Assembly: GCA_016872115.1 (NCBI GenBank) | Contig: VHBC01000005.1 | Coordinates: 83,848 to 147,847, forward strand | DNA length: 64,000 nt | Origin: Sphingomonadales bacterium | GTDB taxonomy: Bacteria; Bacteroidota; Bacteroidia; Flavobacteriales_D; Crocinitomicaceae | Reading direction: 5' to 3' | Part shown: positions 20,199 through 29,266 of the stretch, piece by piece | Position numbering within the stretch: position 1 is the stretch's first letter | Layout: the number at the start of each line of letters is the position of its first letter | Notes under the pieces: generated by a model | Database searches by the model: none | What the model was told of the DNA's origin: nothing | Seen by the model: only the letters and a program-made list of their open reading frames with translations | Program-made: the position numbers and the translations under genes

Positions 20199-21920
20199 AT
20201 GAAAGCAAATTGGCTCTTGCGACCAGCAAGTTTACCGCCTCAAATTTCGGCGCTATCTTCGGCACTACAGGTACCGAATTTTGTTGCCGAAATTCTTTTA
20301 CTGCGTGGAATACAAAACCGAGCACAAGCCGTTGATTTTTTTAATCCGACTGCACAAGCCCTGCACAATCCTTTTCTCATGAAAAACATGGATGCAGCAG
20401 TAGGGCGCTTGCAACAGGCCATCAGTCGGCAAGAAAACGTTTTGCTTTACGGAGACTACGACGTTGATGGCACCACCGCAGTAGCCCTCATGTCAGAGCA
20501 ACTTCAGCGCTTAGGTCTCCAATGTGAACACTACATTCCAGATCGTTACCGAGAAGGCTATGGCGTGAGTAAAATAGGCATAGAACACGCCATTCGCCAA
20601 GGCATTACACTACTCATAACACTAGATTGCGGTATCAAAGCCCACGATCAATTTGAGCGTGCAAATGTGGCGGGTATTGATTGTATTGTTTGTGATCACC
20701 ACCAGCCAGACAGCACCCTTCCTGCTGCAATTGTACTGAATCCCAAACAGCCCAATTGTACTTACCCCTACAAAGAACTTTCTGGTTGTGCTGTTGCATA
20801 TAAATTACTACAAGGACTTTACCAGCAACTCGAAAAAGATGAGGCTCCCCTTGAGGAAAGTCTCGATTTAGTTGCCTTGTCTATCGGTGCTGACATCGTT
20901 GAATTGCTCGGAGAAAACAGAATACTTTGCGCAAAAGGTTTGGCGCAACTCAATGCTTGCCCTCGGCCAGCCTTTTTAGCCATACTCGAACTGGCTACTA
21001 AACAATTGCCTCTGACTTTGCGCGATGTCGTTTTTACTCTAGCACCTAGAATCAATGCAGCAGGTAGAATTGCATCTGGTCAGCGCGCCGTAGACTGGAT
21101 GCGCAGTTCAGACCAACATGAAATTGACCAACTTGCGTTAGAGATCAATACAGACAACACTACACGGCGCGCCTTAGATCAACAAACCACCGTAGAAGCA
21201 CTCGCTCAAATCGCAGCCAATACGTTATTTGAGCAGCAGTATGCTACCGTGGTTTTTGATCCGACTTGGCACAAAGGAGTGGTAGGCATTGTCGCTTCAA
21301 GGCTCATAGAAACCCATTATAGGCCAACAATAGTATTGACGGAATCTAATGGAGTACTGACGGGTTCTGCGCGTTGTATGGCACCATTACATCTTTATGA
21401 ACTCCTTGAAAGTTGTCAGGAGCACCTCCTTCAATTTGGCGGGCATCAGTTTGCAGCCGGACTTACCTTAATGCCTGAACAATTCTATGCATTTAGGAAT
21501 GCCTTCGACAATGCTGTAGCCAATGCACTTGGACAGCAAAAGTTAGAACCCAAAATCACTATTGACACCCAACTCAAATTTTCGGAGCTAGGAAGTAATC
21601 CATCCCTTCACTTCAAACGTATTTTGCAAATTTTGAACGCCTTTGAGCCCTGTGGCCCTGGCAATCTTCATCCTGTATTTCTTGCCAAGAGATGTTTGAT
21701 TTTAGATTATCGGATTCTCAAAGGGTCACATCTTAAGCTCAAACTCATTCAAGAAGACAGCCAAGTGGCCATCGAGGCAATTGGTTTCAATTTAGCAACT
21801 TTGGAGGCGGAACTTGCCGTGGGTTTCTTTGTCGATATTGCATTTCAGATCAGTGCCAATACTTATCAAAACAGAACGACCTTGCAACTCGTCATTCAAG
21901 ATTTGTGCACGAGCGCCTAA
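20199..21920 (+). CDS. recJ: Single-stranded-DNA-specific exonuclease RecJ
   Basis: LLYGDYDVDGTTAVALM, TLDCGIKA, CDHHQPD, LAPRINAAGRI, GVVGIVASRL, GGHQFAAGLTL. Confidence 0.97.
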   Translation: MKANWLLRPASLPPQISALSSALQVPNFVAEILLLRGIQNRAQAVDFFNPTAQALHNPFLMKNMDAAVGRLQQAISRQENVLLYGDYDVDGTTAVALMSEQLQRLGLQCEHYIPDRYREGYGVSKIGIEHAIRQGITLLITLDCGIKAHDQFERANVAGIDCIVCDHHQPDSTLPAAIVLNPKQPNCTYPYKELSGCAVAYKLLQGLYQQLEKDEAPLEESLDLVALSIGADIVELLGENRILCAKGLAQLNACPRPAFLAILELATKQLPLTLRDVVFTLAPRINAAGRIASGQRAVDWMRSSDQHEIDQLALEINTDNTTRRALDQQTTVEALAQIAANTLFEQQYATVVFDPTWHKGVVGIVASRLIETHYRPTIVLTESNGVLTGSARCMAPLHLYELLESCQEHLLQFGGHQFAAGLTLMPEQFYAFRNAFDNAVANALGQQKLEPKITIDTQLKFSELGSNPSLHFKRILQILNAFEPCGPGNLHPVFLAKRCLILDYRILKGSHLKLKLIQEDSQVAIEAIGFNLATLEAELAVGFFVDIAFQISANTYQNRTTLQLVIQDLCTSA

Positions 21921-21935
21921 CTTTACGTAAGTTTG
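21903..21935 (+). promoter_or_regulatory. Promoter for riboflavin synthase gene
   Basis: TTG(21903-05)-N22-TAAGTTTG(21928-35), 4 nt before ATG 21940. Confidence 0.5.
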
Positions 21936-21939
21936 TACT

Positions 21940-22527
21940 ATGTTTACAGGAATCATCGAAGAAGTTGGTCAGGTACTCGCCATTGATCACGACGCGGGCA
22001 ATATCCATTTTACAATTGGTTCTTTGCTTTCGTCAGGGTTTAAAATTGACCAAAGCGTAGCACATAATGGCTGTTGTTTAACCGTAGTGGCACAGCAAGC
22101 CAACCAACATACAGTTACTGCTATTCAAGAAACACTCAACAAAACCAATTTGGGATCTTGGGTGGTGGGCACCAAAGTCAATTTAGAACGCTGCATGCAA
22201 CTTGGCGGTCGTCTAGATGGTCATATGGTTCAGGGCCATGTCGACTGCATTGGAACGTGCACTGACGTTCAGGACGAAAACGGCTCTTGGCGTTTTACTT
22301 TTGCGCATCCACAAGATTTTGTTACCGTGGAGAAAGGTTCAATTACGGTAAATGGCACAAGTTTAACCGTTGTCGATTCGCAAAAAGGAAGCTTTTCAGT
22401 TTGCATTATACCTTACACCTATGAGCATACAAATTTTCATGACCTTACTGTAGGTGCTGAGGTCAATTTGGAATTTGATATTATCGGCAAGTACGTTGCA
22501 CGTTACCTAAGTTTGCAACATCCTTAG
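21940..22527 (+). CDS. ribE: Riboflavin synthase alpha subunit
   Basis: MFTGIIEEVGQV, NGCCLTV, GGRLDGHMVQGHVDC, GTSLTV. Confidence 0.95.
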   Translation: MFTGIIEEVGQVLAIDHDAGNIHFTIGSLLSSGFKIDQSVAHNGCCLTVVAQQANQHTVTAIQETLNKTNLGSWVVGTKVNLERCMQLGGRLDGHMVQGHVDCIGTCTDVQDENGSWRFTFAHPQDFVTVEKGSITVNGTSLTVVDSQKGSFSVCIIPYTYEHTNFHDLTVGAEVNLEFDIIGKYVARYLSLQHP

Positions 22528-24188
22528 TTGCGCACAGGTGCCTCAGGCTTCGGCGTAGAACCTGGTGTAGTTGCTGGTGCAGGGTCTTTGATACCCAATG
22601 CTTTTTTGGCAACTTGATCGTTTGGTTCTACCTGTAAGATTTGCTCAAAAAAAGACTTCGCTTTGTCGAGATCCTTTGCAGGTGATTTTGAGTAGTAGTC
22701 TGCAACATAGCGCAAGGACTCAAGAACAAATGCTTTTTTAGATGGCTGTGTACGGTCTTCCGGCTTGACAATCTCTGTTACCTTAAAGTAATAAGGGAAG
22801 GCCAACCATTTCTCATTATTGGTATCCATTTTGTAATTGGCACGACCACGATAGATGTAGCCAGGCACATAGGTGCTGTCGTTCTTAATAACAACTTGAA
22901 AAATGCTATCTGCAGTTTTGTAATCATTGCGACCAAAATAATATGCCTTACCAAGTTCATATTCTTCTTGAGCTTGTAGCTTTCCATTTTTCTGACGACG
23001 TAATTCGTAAGCACTTATGAGTTTATCGTACATTTTGTTTTTTGTATAAAGCTTGATAAGTTCGTTTGATAGCTCTTTGTACGAGATATCATTAATGCTC
23101 GCAGCTTTTTCAAATTCGATGATCGCTAAGCTATCTTTGCCCTGCTTTTGATAAGTGTTTCCGCGTACTTTGTAGTCTTGGTAGTTGATTTTGTCCGCAG
23201 GTACGATAGCAAAGAAACGATTAGAAGCATTGAGCGCGTTTACCAAGCTAAGAGAATCTGTACTTTCAGCGTAGGCAAATGCAAACATGCGCTCAGTATA
23301 GAAGTTGCTGAAGCCACTGTTTTTAAGCACTTCCAACTGGCTCAATAAGCCGGTGTATTCCTTGGCAGCAAAAAGAGCGTTTGCATAACGATAGCGAGAT
23401 TCAGTATTATTGTTGAGTTCAAGGTATTTCTCCCAGTTTTCAATGGCTTGCTTGTTCTTGCCAAACATGAGGTAAAGCTCTGCATTGAGGCGGTATGCCG
23501 GTGCATATGTTGGATCAATGGTTTTGGCTTCATTGTACATTTTGTTGGCTTCTGGTTCGTTTTTCGCGCGTTGATAAATGAGCGCTTTACGCACAATACC
23601 ACGCGGCGATTTTGGATTGAGCACCAACACTTGGTTGTAAGCTTTGAGCGCTTCAGAAGCGTCGGAAGAATTGCGTGCGTAGAGGGCATCGCCTTTGAGC
23701 AAGTAGTTGTCTTCGTTTGTAGGATCTTTCAGAATAGCTTCTTCGAGTAAAATAAGGGCTTTGTCGATATTTTTGTTAGGTGCCTCGATGTAGATTTCAG
23801 CAATACCGCGAATCACTTCAGCTTTTTTCAGCTTGTTTTTTTTAGTCATTAGCAAAGCTTTGGTGAACTCGGCTTCAGCTTCTGTGGTTTTACCTTCGAG
23901 CCATAAAACACGACCATAACCAACTAGCGGTAAAGCACGCAATTTATCGACTTCATAACCTTTCTTCCACATCATTTTGGCAGAGTCGATTTCTTCTTTT
24001 TCGAAGTAACAATCGCCAAAATAAAAGTAGTTGTCACCATTGATAGGGTCAGCAGCAACCAATTTCTTGTAATCGGCGATGGCGTCGAGGTAACGCTCGT
24101 TTTCTGTTTTGCCAATGGCTTGCTGAAGCGTTTGTGCATAGCTGAGACCGGTTAGCAAGATGGTGCTGAGGAGTAAGATGCGTTTCAT
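22524..24188 (-). CDS. TPR repeat protein
   Basis: Signal peptide plus multiple TPR units; end of TonB-type locus. Confidence 0.85.
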   Translation of the reverse strand: MKRILLLSTILLTGLSYAQTLQQAIGKTENERYLDAIADYKKLVAADPINGDNYFYFGDCYFEKEEIDSAKMMWKKGYEVDKLRALPLVGYGRVLWLEGKTTEAEAEFTKALLMTKKNKLKKAEVIRGIAEIYIEAPNKNIDKALILLEEAILKDPTNEDNYLLKGDALYARNSSDASEALKAYNQVLVLNPKSPRGIVRKALIYQRAKNEPEANKMYNEAKTIDPTYAPAYRLNAELYLMFGKNKQAIENWEKYLELNNNTESRYRYANALFAAKEYTGLLSQLEVLKNSGFSNFYTERMFAFAYAESTDSLSLVNALNASNRFFAIVPADKINYQDYKVRGNTYQKQGKDSLAIIEFEKAASINDISYKELSNELIKLYTKNKMYDKLISAYELRRQKNGKLQAQEEYELGKAYYFGRNDYKTADSIFQVVIKNDSTYVPGYIYRGRANYKMDTNNEKWLAFPYYFKVTEIVKPEDRTQPSKKAFVLESLRYVADYYSKSPAKDLDKAKSFFEQILQVEPNDQVAKKALGIKDPAPATTPGSTPKPEAPVRN

Positions 24189-24212
24189 GAGATTTGCGTT
24201 TTAATTTCGGGC

Positions 24213-24241
24213 CAAAAATAACCTAGTTTTTTGGGATACAA
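24213..24241 (-). promoter_or_regulatory. Promoter for TPR protein gene
   Basis: Minus strand TTG(24241-39)-N18-TATTTTTG(24220-13). Confidence 0.4.
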
Positions 24242-24268
24242 AAATTGTGCCTGTTATTATTTCTTGAA

Positions 24269-25174
24269 TTATTGTAAAACCAGCCGAACTGGTGTGAGCG
24301 CAGGAACCAAACCCGACTTTTGTATAATGAGTTGGCCTTTGTCGTCCTTTTTCATAAAGAGAACAAAACCGGTATTCAACCCGGAGCGGCGTCCTTTGTT
24401 GATGATCCAAATATCGCGAATCAGCGGATACTCTTTGGTGTAAATCATGCCAGCATAAGGCTTGTAGGCAGTTTCTGGATCCTTATCATAAACGGCTGCA
24501 ACGCGTAGGCCTTCCATGAATTCAAGAGAAGTTGGGTCGTCTTGGTCAGAGATCCAATTGAGGCCAATTACCCCTATTGTATTTGGATGCGTTTTGACGT
24601 AATTGATGACTTCTTCGTTGGAGTTGAGTGCGGCAACACGGTCTGCTAATTGTTCAATTTGAAGCATGTTGGTCATGAAATTGAAGTTTGCTGAACCTTT
24701 TTGGTCAAAAACAATTTGTTTCACTTCGGCTTTTGACGGCAAAACTTCTTTATTATTGGAAAGAAGGGCTTTGATTTGGTCAACGCTCATTACCGTATCT
24801 GTTATGCCAGGATGCATAATGAGCGCAATGGCGTCGGTTGCAATTTTGTCACTGTGGTACGACACATTTTTGCTTTTAAGGTAGGCCTTTTCTTGGTCAT
24901 TGAAGTCACGGGTAATGACGATTGTTTTAGTTTTGTTATTATAAAAAGCTTCAATGATCTTATTTTCAGCATCAAAATAACCTTTAATTCTGGCTTTTGG
25001 GTATTGGCTCATGAAGGTTTCGATGCAAGTGGTAAAAAGCGGCTTGAATGATTCTTCGATATACAAATGCGTTTTGCCGCGCCCATGGGCGTCTTTTTGG
25101 TATACAAACGGGTTATTGTTGTTATCGCAAGCCGCAAAGAGCAAGGCAATAGCCATAAATAACAAATTTCTCAT
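24269..25174 (-). CDS. PstS-like substrate-binding lipoprotein
   Basis: Lipobox-like LLFAACDNN; HLYIEESFKPLFTTCIETFMSQYPKA...VKQIVFDQKGSANFNFM; PBP-like pattern. Confidence 0.7.
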   Translation of the reverse strand: MRNLLFMAIALLFAACDNNNNPFVYQKDAHGRGKTHLYIEESFKPLFTTCIETFMSQYPKARIKGYFDAENKIIEAFYNNKTKTIVITRDFNDQEKAYLKSKNVSYHSDKIATDAIALIMHPGITDTVMSVDQIKALLSNNKEVLPSKAEVKQIVFDQKGSANFNFMTNMLQIEQLADRVAALNSNEEVINYVKTHPNTIGVIGLNWISDQDDPTSLEFMEGLRVAAVYDKDPETAYKPYAGMIYTKEYPLIRDIWIINKGRRSGLNTGFVLFMKKDDKGQLIIQKSGLVPALTPVRLVLQ

Positions 25175-25365
25175 AGTGTTGAATTTGATTTAAAAGCTTT
25201 ATAAACGCGCCATCCGCGAAACAGACCATAGCCAATGAATACGGCCGTGAGGATAGAACGCCTCCAGGTTTCCATTTCAAAGAGGTCCGTACCCATTAAA
25301 ACAATTGCAAATACAAAGCAAAGTACAACCACCAATAAGCCCAAAGAAAGTTGAATGTATTTCAT
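25171..25365 (-). CDS. Small membrane protein
   Basis: Two TM segments; ATGA overlap with the downstream PstS-like gene. Confidence 0.6.
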   Translation of the reverse strand: MKYIQLSLGLLVVVLCFVFAIVLMGTDLFEMETWRRSILTAVFIGYGLFRGWRVYKAFKSNSTL

Positions 25366-25371
25366 ATTTTG

Positions 25372-25403
25372 AAGGAAAAAAAATCCCCATCGAGATGGGG
25401 ATT
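25372..25403 (-). terminator. Intrinsic terminator after tonB
   Basis: AATCCCCAT(25382-90)/ATGGGGATT(25395-403), T-run on minus strand. Confidence 0.75.
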
Positions 25404-25423
25404 GAAAGATGAATAGTGATAGA

Positions 25424-26287
25424 CTATTGCGTGTCGTAGATGATCGGAACGCGCACCCATAGTCTTACAGGACGACCAGACGTTTTAGCTGGTGTCCAGG
25501 CGGGCATTTTGTTAACCACATTCAAGGCTTCTTTGTTACATGATGGGCATTCAACAATTGGGCGTTCAACGCTGGCATTGGAGATACGTCCGTCTTTTTC
25601 AACAACGAAGCGCACTACTACGCGTCCTTTTACACCGAGTTCAATGGCTTCATCAGGATAATTCAAATTGGAATTAATGAAAGCGTTGAGCTTTTCATAG
25701 CCACCAGGGAAAGCTGCGTCTTCTTCAGCTACATCCACTACTGCTTCTGCTTCAGGTTGATTATCCGTGAGACTTGGTCCATCTTCTTGAGTATTAGCTA
25801 AGCCCCAAGATTCGTCACCTTCGTTGGTTTCATCAGAAATAGTAACGTTGTTGAGTTCCGCTTGTGAAACCACTTCGTCTTCGACATAGTCGTCTTCGGC
25901 CACCGGTGCAATAAACGCTTGGGTTTGGGTCATGGGTGGTGGGGGTGGTGTCGTTGGCGGCGGCGGCGGCACGTCTTCTTTAGGAGTGGTAACAGTGAAG
26001 TTTTGTTCGCTGACACGTGGCTTTTTGATTTCTTCTTTAGGTAGGTTCTTGATGATAAACGAAACCGTAAAAGCAAGCCCTGCAAATGCAACTAAACCGG
26101 CTAGTATAAGCGACATGCGCTTATTGTAGCCGGAGCGAAGAACGTAGGCGCCGTATTCGCGGTTGCGGTGAGCAAAGACGGCTTCGTTTCGGCTAACAGA
26201 GGTAATTGCTTCCCAATTTTTGTTGACATAATAGTCGAACAAAGAGAAGCCAGTAACGAGGGCGACGATTACATAAATGACTGTCAT
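25424..26287 (-). CDS. tonB: TonB family energy transducer
   Basis: N-terminal TM, PPPPPTTPPPPP linker, C-terminal FPGGYEKLNAFINSNLNYPDEAIELGVKGRVVVRFVVEKDGRI. Confidence 0.9.
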   Translation of the reverse strand: MTVIYVIVALVTGFSLFDYYVNKNWEAITSVSRNEAVFAHRNREYGAYVLRSGYNKRMSLILAGLVAFAGLAFTVSFIIKNLPKEEIKKPRVSEQNFTVTTPKEDVPPPPPTTPPPPPMTQTQAFIAPVAEDDYVEDEVVSQAELNNVTISDETNEGDESWGLANTQEDGPSLTDNQPEAEAVVDVAEEDAAFPGGYEKLNAFINSNLNYPDEAIELGVKGRVVVRFVVEKDGRISNASVERPIVECPSCNKEALNVVNKMPAWTPAKTSGRPVRLWVRVPIIYDTQ

Positions 26288-26291
26288 GGCG

Positions 26292-26930
26292 TTAGTTTTT
26301 TTCTTTTAATAACTCTTTTTCTCCAGGTGACAAGTCGGTGGGGGCAATAACGCCCACACTGGCAATCTTGAGTTCGTCAACTAAATCAATAAAGCTCTTG
26401 CAAAGCGCTTTGTCGTCGGTTTTGATCAGAACCTTGACCGCTTCTCTTTTGACGGTGAGTTCGTTGAGCTTGCGATCGTAGGTAGTGTCTGCAATTTGCT
26501 TTTTGTCGAGTTGCTTGTCTAAAGCCACCTTATTTTTAATAACGTACTCGTTCCAAGAAGCTAACAATTTTCTGACACTATTTTCTCCGGAACCAAAATT
26601 AGCCTCCTCGAAAACAGTAGGGCCATTGGGTCCGGGTTTGGATTTCGGATAAAATTCGTTGCGGTAATAGTAAACTTTGTCACCAGACAAAATAAAGGTG
26701 GCGGCATTGTTTACCCTTGGCGCTTTTTTACCGTCGTCTATTTTTTTTGCTGGGTAATTGAGCGGCATGACCTTAGGCTTGCTAAAGGTCGAGGTCAAGA
26801 CAAAAAAGGTGAGGAGTAGAAAGGCAAGATCCACCATTGGGGTCATGTCTACGTGGGTAGATCCTTTCTTAGCTCTTTTCTTCCCTTTTTTGCCGTGGTC
26901 GCCGCCGCCGCTTTCTACGATTTGTGCCAT
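26292..26930 (-). CDS. exbD: ExbD/TolR family biopolymer transporter
   Basis: STHVDMTPMVDLAFLLLTFFVLTSTF. Confidence 0.92.
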   Translation of the reverse strand: MAQIVESGGGDHGKKGKKRAKKGSTHVDMTPMVDLAFLLLTFFVLTSTFSKPKVMPLNYPAKKIDDGKKAPRVNNAATFILSGDKVYYYRNEFYPKSKPGPNGPTVFEEANFGSGENSVRKLLASWNEYVIKNKVALDKQLDKKQIADTTYDRKLNELTVKREAVKVLIKTDDKALCKSFIDLVDELKIASVGVIAPTDLSPGEKELLKEKN

Positions 26931-26938
26931 GTGCTAAT

Positions 26939-27604
26939 TTAATTTACGGGAATTGCTTCCGCAGAGGTTACAAAATTCAGGTTATTCAGATTCAATTCTC
27001 TGAACACATCGATAACAGTAGCAGCGTCTTTATACAAAGTTTTAGAGTCTACACGTACCACAAACTTTGGCTTGAAATCTTCCATTTTGGGTTGGACGCC
27101 TTTGAGCTTTGCAGCTTCAAATGCGGTTCGGCCAGAGTTACCAGCTGCAGTTGCAGCAAAGGAAAGCCAATCTAAAAGTTCGTTTTTGGTAGAATCGGTG
27201 GGTATTCCTTTTGTTGGGAAACTTGCGCGTTTTGCTGCTTCGGTGCTCATGTATGCAGGAAGTTCTTGCATGGTACAACCAAAGGTTGACATAAAAGAAA
27301 ACTCTTCAATTTGCTCATTGTTTAAAGAAACTTTGTATTTGCTGAGCATATTGTTGAGCATTTCTTTGCGGGCTTCTGGATCCGTAAGGTTGAAGAACAC
27401 GCGGCCGTCTCTATCTAGGGTCACCATTAAAACATTCTTTGGAATGATTTTATCTGAAATACTAGATGGGGTTTCGACGGTAACGGGTTCAGCGTTGCGG
27501 AAAGAAGCCGTCAACATAAAGAAGGTCACAAGCAAGAACGCCAAGTCCACCATAGGCGTCATGTCTATGGTAGGAGAGCCTTTAGGCATTTTAATTTTTG
27601 GCAT
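26939..27604 (-). CDS. exbD: ExbD/TolR family biopolymer transporter
   Basis: SPTIDMTPMVDLAFLLVTFFMLTASF. Confidence 0.92.
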   Translation of the reverse strand: MPKIKMPKGSPTIDMTPMVDLAFLLVTFFMLTASFRNAEPVTVETPSSISDKIIPKNVLMVTLDRDGRVFFNLTDPEARKEMLNNMLSKYKVSLNNEQIEEFSFMSTFGCTMQELPAYMSTEAAKRASFPTKGIPTDSTKNELLDWLSFAATAAGNSGRTAFEAAKLKGVQPKMEDFKPKFVVRVDSKTLYKDAATVIDVFRELNLNNLNFVTSAEAIPVN

Positions 27605-27632
27605 TGCTTGAGTTTTAACTTAAGGTTGACAA

Positions 27633-28460
27633 TTAATTGTTGGCTGCAAAGTCTTGAACGATCGTGAAGCTTGCTTCATCAATGCCGTATGTCATGGCGT
27701 CGATTTTGGTAGAGAAGAAGCCGAATGCGATGATTGCAATAGTTGAACCTGAAATACCGAATGCGGTGTTGATAAGGGCCTCGGAGATACCAGTAGAGAG
27801 TTCTGCTGTATCTGGCGCACCTTGCGACATTGCGGCAAATGAACGGATCATACCAAGTACGGTACCGATCAAACCAATAAGTGTCGAGATAGATGCAGTG
27901 GTAGAAAGTACAGGCAAGTTTTTAGAAAGCATTGGCAACTCCAAAGAAGTAGCTTCTTCGAGTTCTTTTTTCAAGGCCTCTAATTTCTGTTCTTTGTCCA
28001 TGTGTGCGTCTTTCTGTTCTTTGTCCATGTGTGCGTCTTTGGTCATCATTTGGTATTTTACCAAACCTGCACGAACTACATTGGCCAAAGAACCGCGTTG
28101 CTCGTCGCATGCTGCAATAGCACCGTCAAAATCTTTGGCAGACATGAATTCTTTAATTTTTTCGATGAATTGATTGGCTTTGCCTTTTCCGTTAGCCAAC
28201 ATGAGAGTAACCAAACGCTCAATTGTGAAGATCAATACGATAAGGTTAACCGCAACCAAACCTGGCACGATGAAACCACCTTTATAGATAACTCCTAAGA
28301 GGTTGCCTTCAATTGGTTCTGCTTCTGGGTTTTTGTCTACGAAGTTATTCGGGTCCCCAAAAATAAATTTGTAAATTAAGATACCTGCAATGAGTGCAAG
28401 TGCAATAGCCAGAAACGAAATAATTGCTGAAAATCCCCCGGCGGTTTTTTGATTTTTGTC
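27633..28460 (-). CDS. exbB: ExbB/MotA/TolQ proton channel family protein
   Basis: C-terminal LSTTASISTLIGLIGTVLGMIRSFAAM...LSTGISEALINTAFGISGSTIAIIAF; ATG 28460 (MDKNQKTAGG). Confidence 0.92.
   Translation of the reverse strand, partial: DKNQKTAGGFSAIISFLAIALALIAGILIYKFIFGDPNNFVDKNPEAEPIEGNLLGVIYKGGFIVPGLVAVNLIVLIFTIERLVTLMLANGKGKANQFIEKIKEFMSAKDFDGAIAACDEQRGSLANVVRAGLVKYQMMTKDAHMDKEQKDAHMDKEQKLEALKKELEEATSLELPMLSKNLPVLSTTASISTLIGLIGTVLGMIRSFAAMSQGAPDTAELSTGISEALINTAFGISGSTIAIIAFGFFSTKIDAMTYGIDEASFTIVQDFAANN
27984..28037. repeat. Perfect 27-bp in-frame tandem duplication inside exbB
   Basis: tttctgttctttgtccatgtgtgcgtc twice; protein (KDAHMDKEQ)x2. Confidence 0.95.
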
Positions 28461-28502
28461 CATAATGATTGTTTTTAATTTTTCATTTTTACAATTGAAC
28501 GC

Positions 28503-28534
28503 CAAATATAAAAAAACTTTAGCCCCTTTTCAAA
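28503..28534 (-). promoter_or_regulatory. Promoter for exbB locus
   Basis: Minus strand TTTG(28534-31)-N20-TATATTTG(28510-03). Confidence 0.6.
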
Positions 28535-28695
28535 ACGAAATATTAATGTTTCTGGTAGGACAACGCATAATTATTGTCTTTCTAACATAAAGACGGCCTT
28601 TTTAGGCTTATTTTGAAGAGAGCAGGTAAGTTTCCCAAATGAAATTTAATGTAGATTTAACATGAAATCTGAGCGCATAAGTAGTATTTGCAGTC

Positions 28696-28741
28696 ACTTG
28701 TGATTTTCAAAAGTAAGAAGCTCTCGACTTGCGATTTTCAA
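28696..28741. repeat. Two 15-bp direct repeats at 31-bp spacing upstream of lipid operon
   Basis: ACTTGTGATTTTCAA (28696-28710) and ACTTGCGATTTTCAA (28727-28741), 1 mismatch. Confidence 0.7.
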
Positions 28742-28765
28742 TACAATTTTCTTACCTTCAACATT

Positions 28766-28773
28766 TAGCTTTG
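28766..28773 (+). promoter_or_regulatory. -7 element upstream of the 13-gene lipid operon
   Basis: TAGCTTTG matches TANNTTTG; no good -33 TTTG; 7 nt before ATG 28781. Confidence 0.4.
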
Positions 28774-28780
28774 TCTACAT

Positions 28781-29266
28781 ATGAGATTTTATTTAGTCGA
28801 CCGTATAGAAGAGGTAATTCCTGGACAAACAGCCAAAGGCATCAAATGTTGGACGCTATCAGAGGATTACTTTGCAGAACACTTTCCTGGATTCCCAATT
28901 GTGCCGGGAGTTTTGCAGATAGAATCTATGGCGCAGCTCATGGGTATACTCATTGAGCGGTCATATGCCGCTGCGCATCTAGAAAAGGGACGTTGTTATC
29001 CGATTCTAAGTATTGTGCAAAAAGCCAAGTTCAGGGATTCTATTATACCTGGAGACCAAAGCATTATTGAAGTCGTGCTCACATCCTTAGATACCATGCG
29101 CGCCACAGGTAGTGCAAAATTGCTTGTCGAAGGAAAAGTGCGCGCAGAAGCTGATCTGAGTTTTACTATTCTCGAAGCACAGCAGGCAAGCACCAATCCG
29201 TTTATCGCTCAGCGCGATGAATATTATTTATCGCTACAAGTCAAAGAAACACTGAAAAAACGCTAA
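28781..29266 (+). CDS. FabZ-like 3-hydroxyacyl-ACP dehydratase (hotdog fold)
   Basis: FYLVDRIEEVIPGQTAKGIK...FAEHFPGFPIVPGVLQIESMAQLMG. Confidence 0.85.
   Translation: MRFYLVDRIEEVIPGQTAKGIKCWTLSEDYFAEHFPGFPIVPGVLQIESMAQLMGILIERSYAAAHLEKGRCYPILSIVQKAKFRDSIIPGDQSIIEVVLTSLDTMRATGSAKLLVEGKVRAEADLSFTILEAQQASTNPFIAQRDEYYLSLQVKETLKKR

Noticed and set aside
27072-28173. Plus-strand ORFs of 179 aa and 169 aa (27072-27611, 27664-28173)
   Set aside because: They are exact antisense shadows of the exbD and exbB genes; low-complexity Ser/Ala composition and no homology-like motifs.
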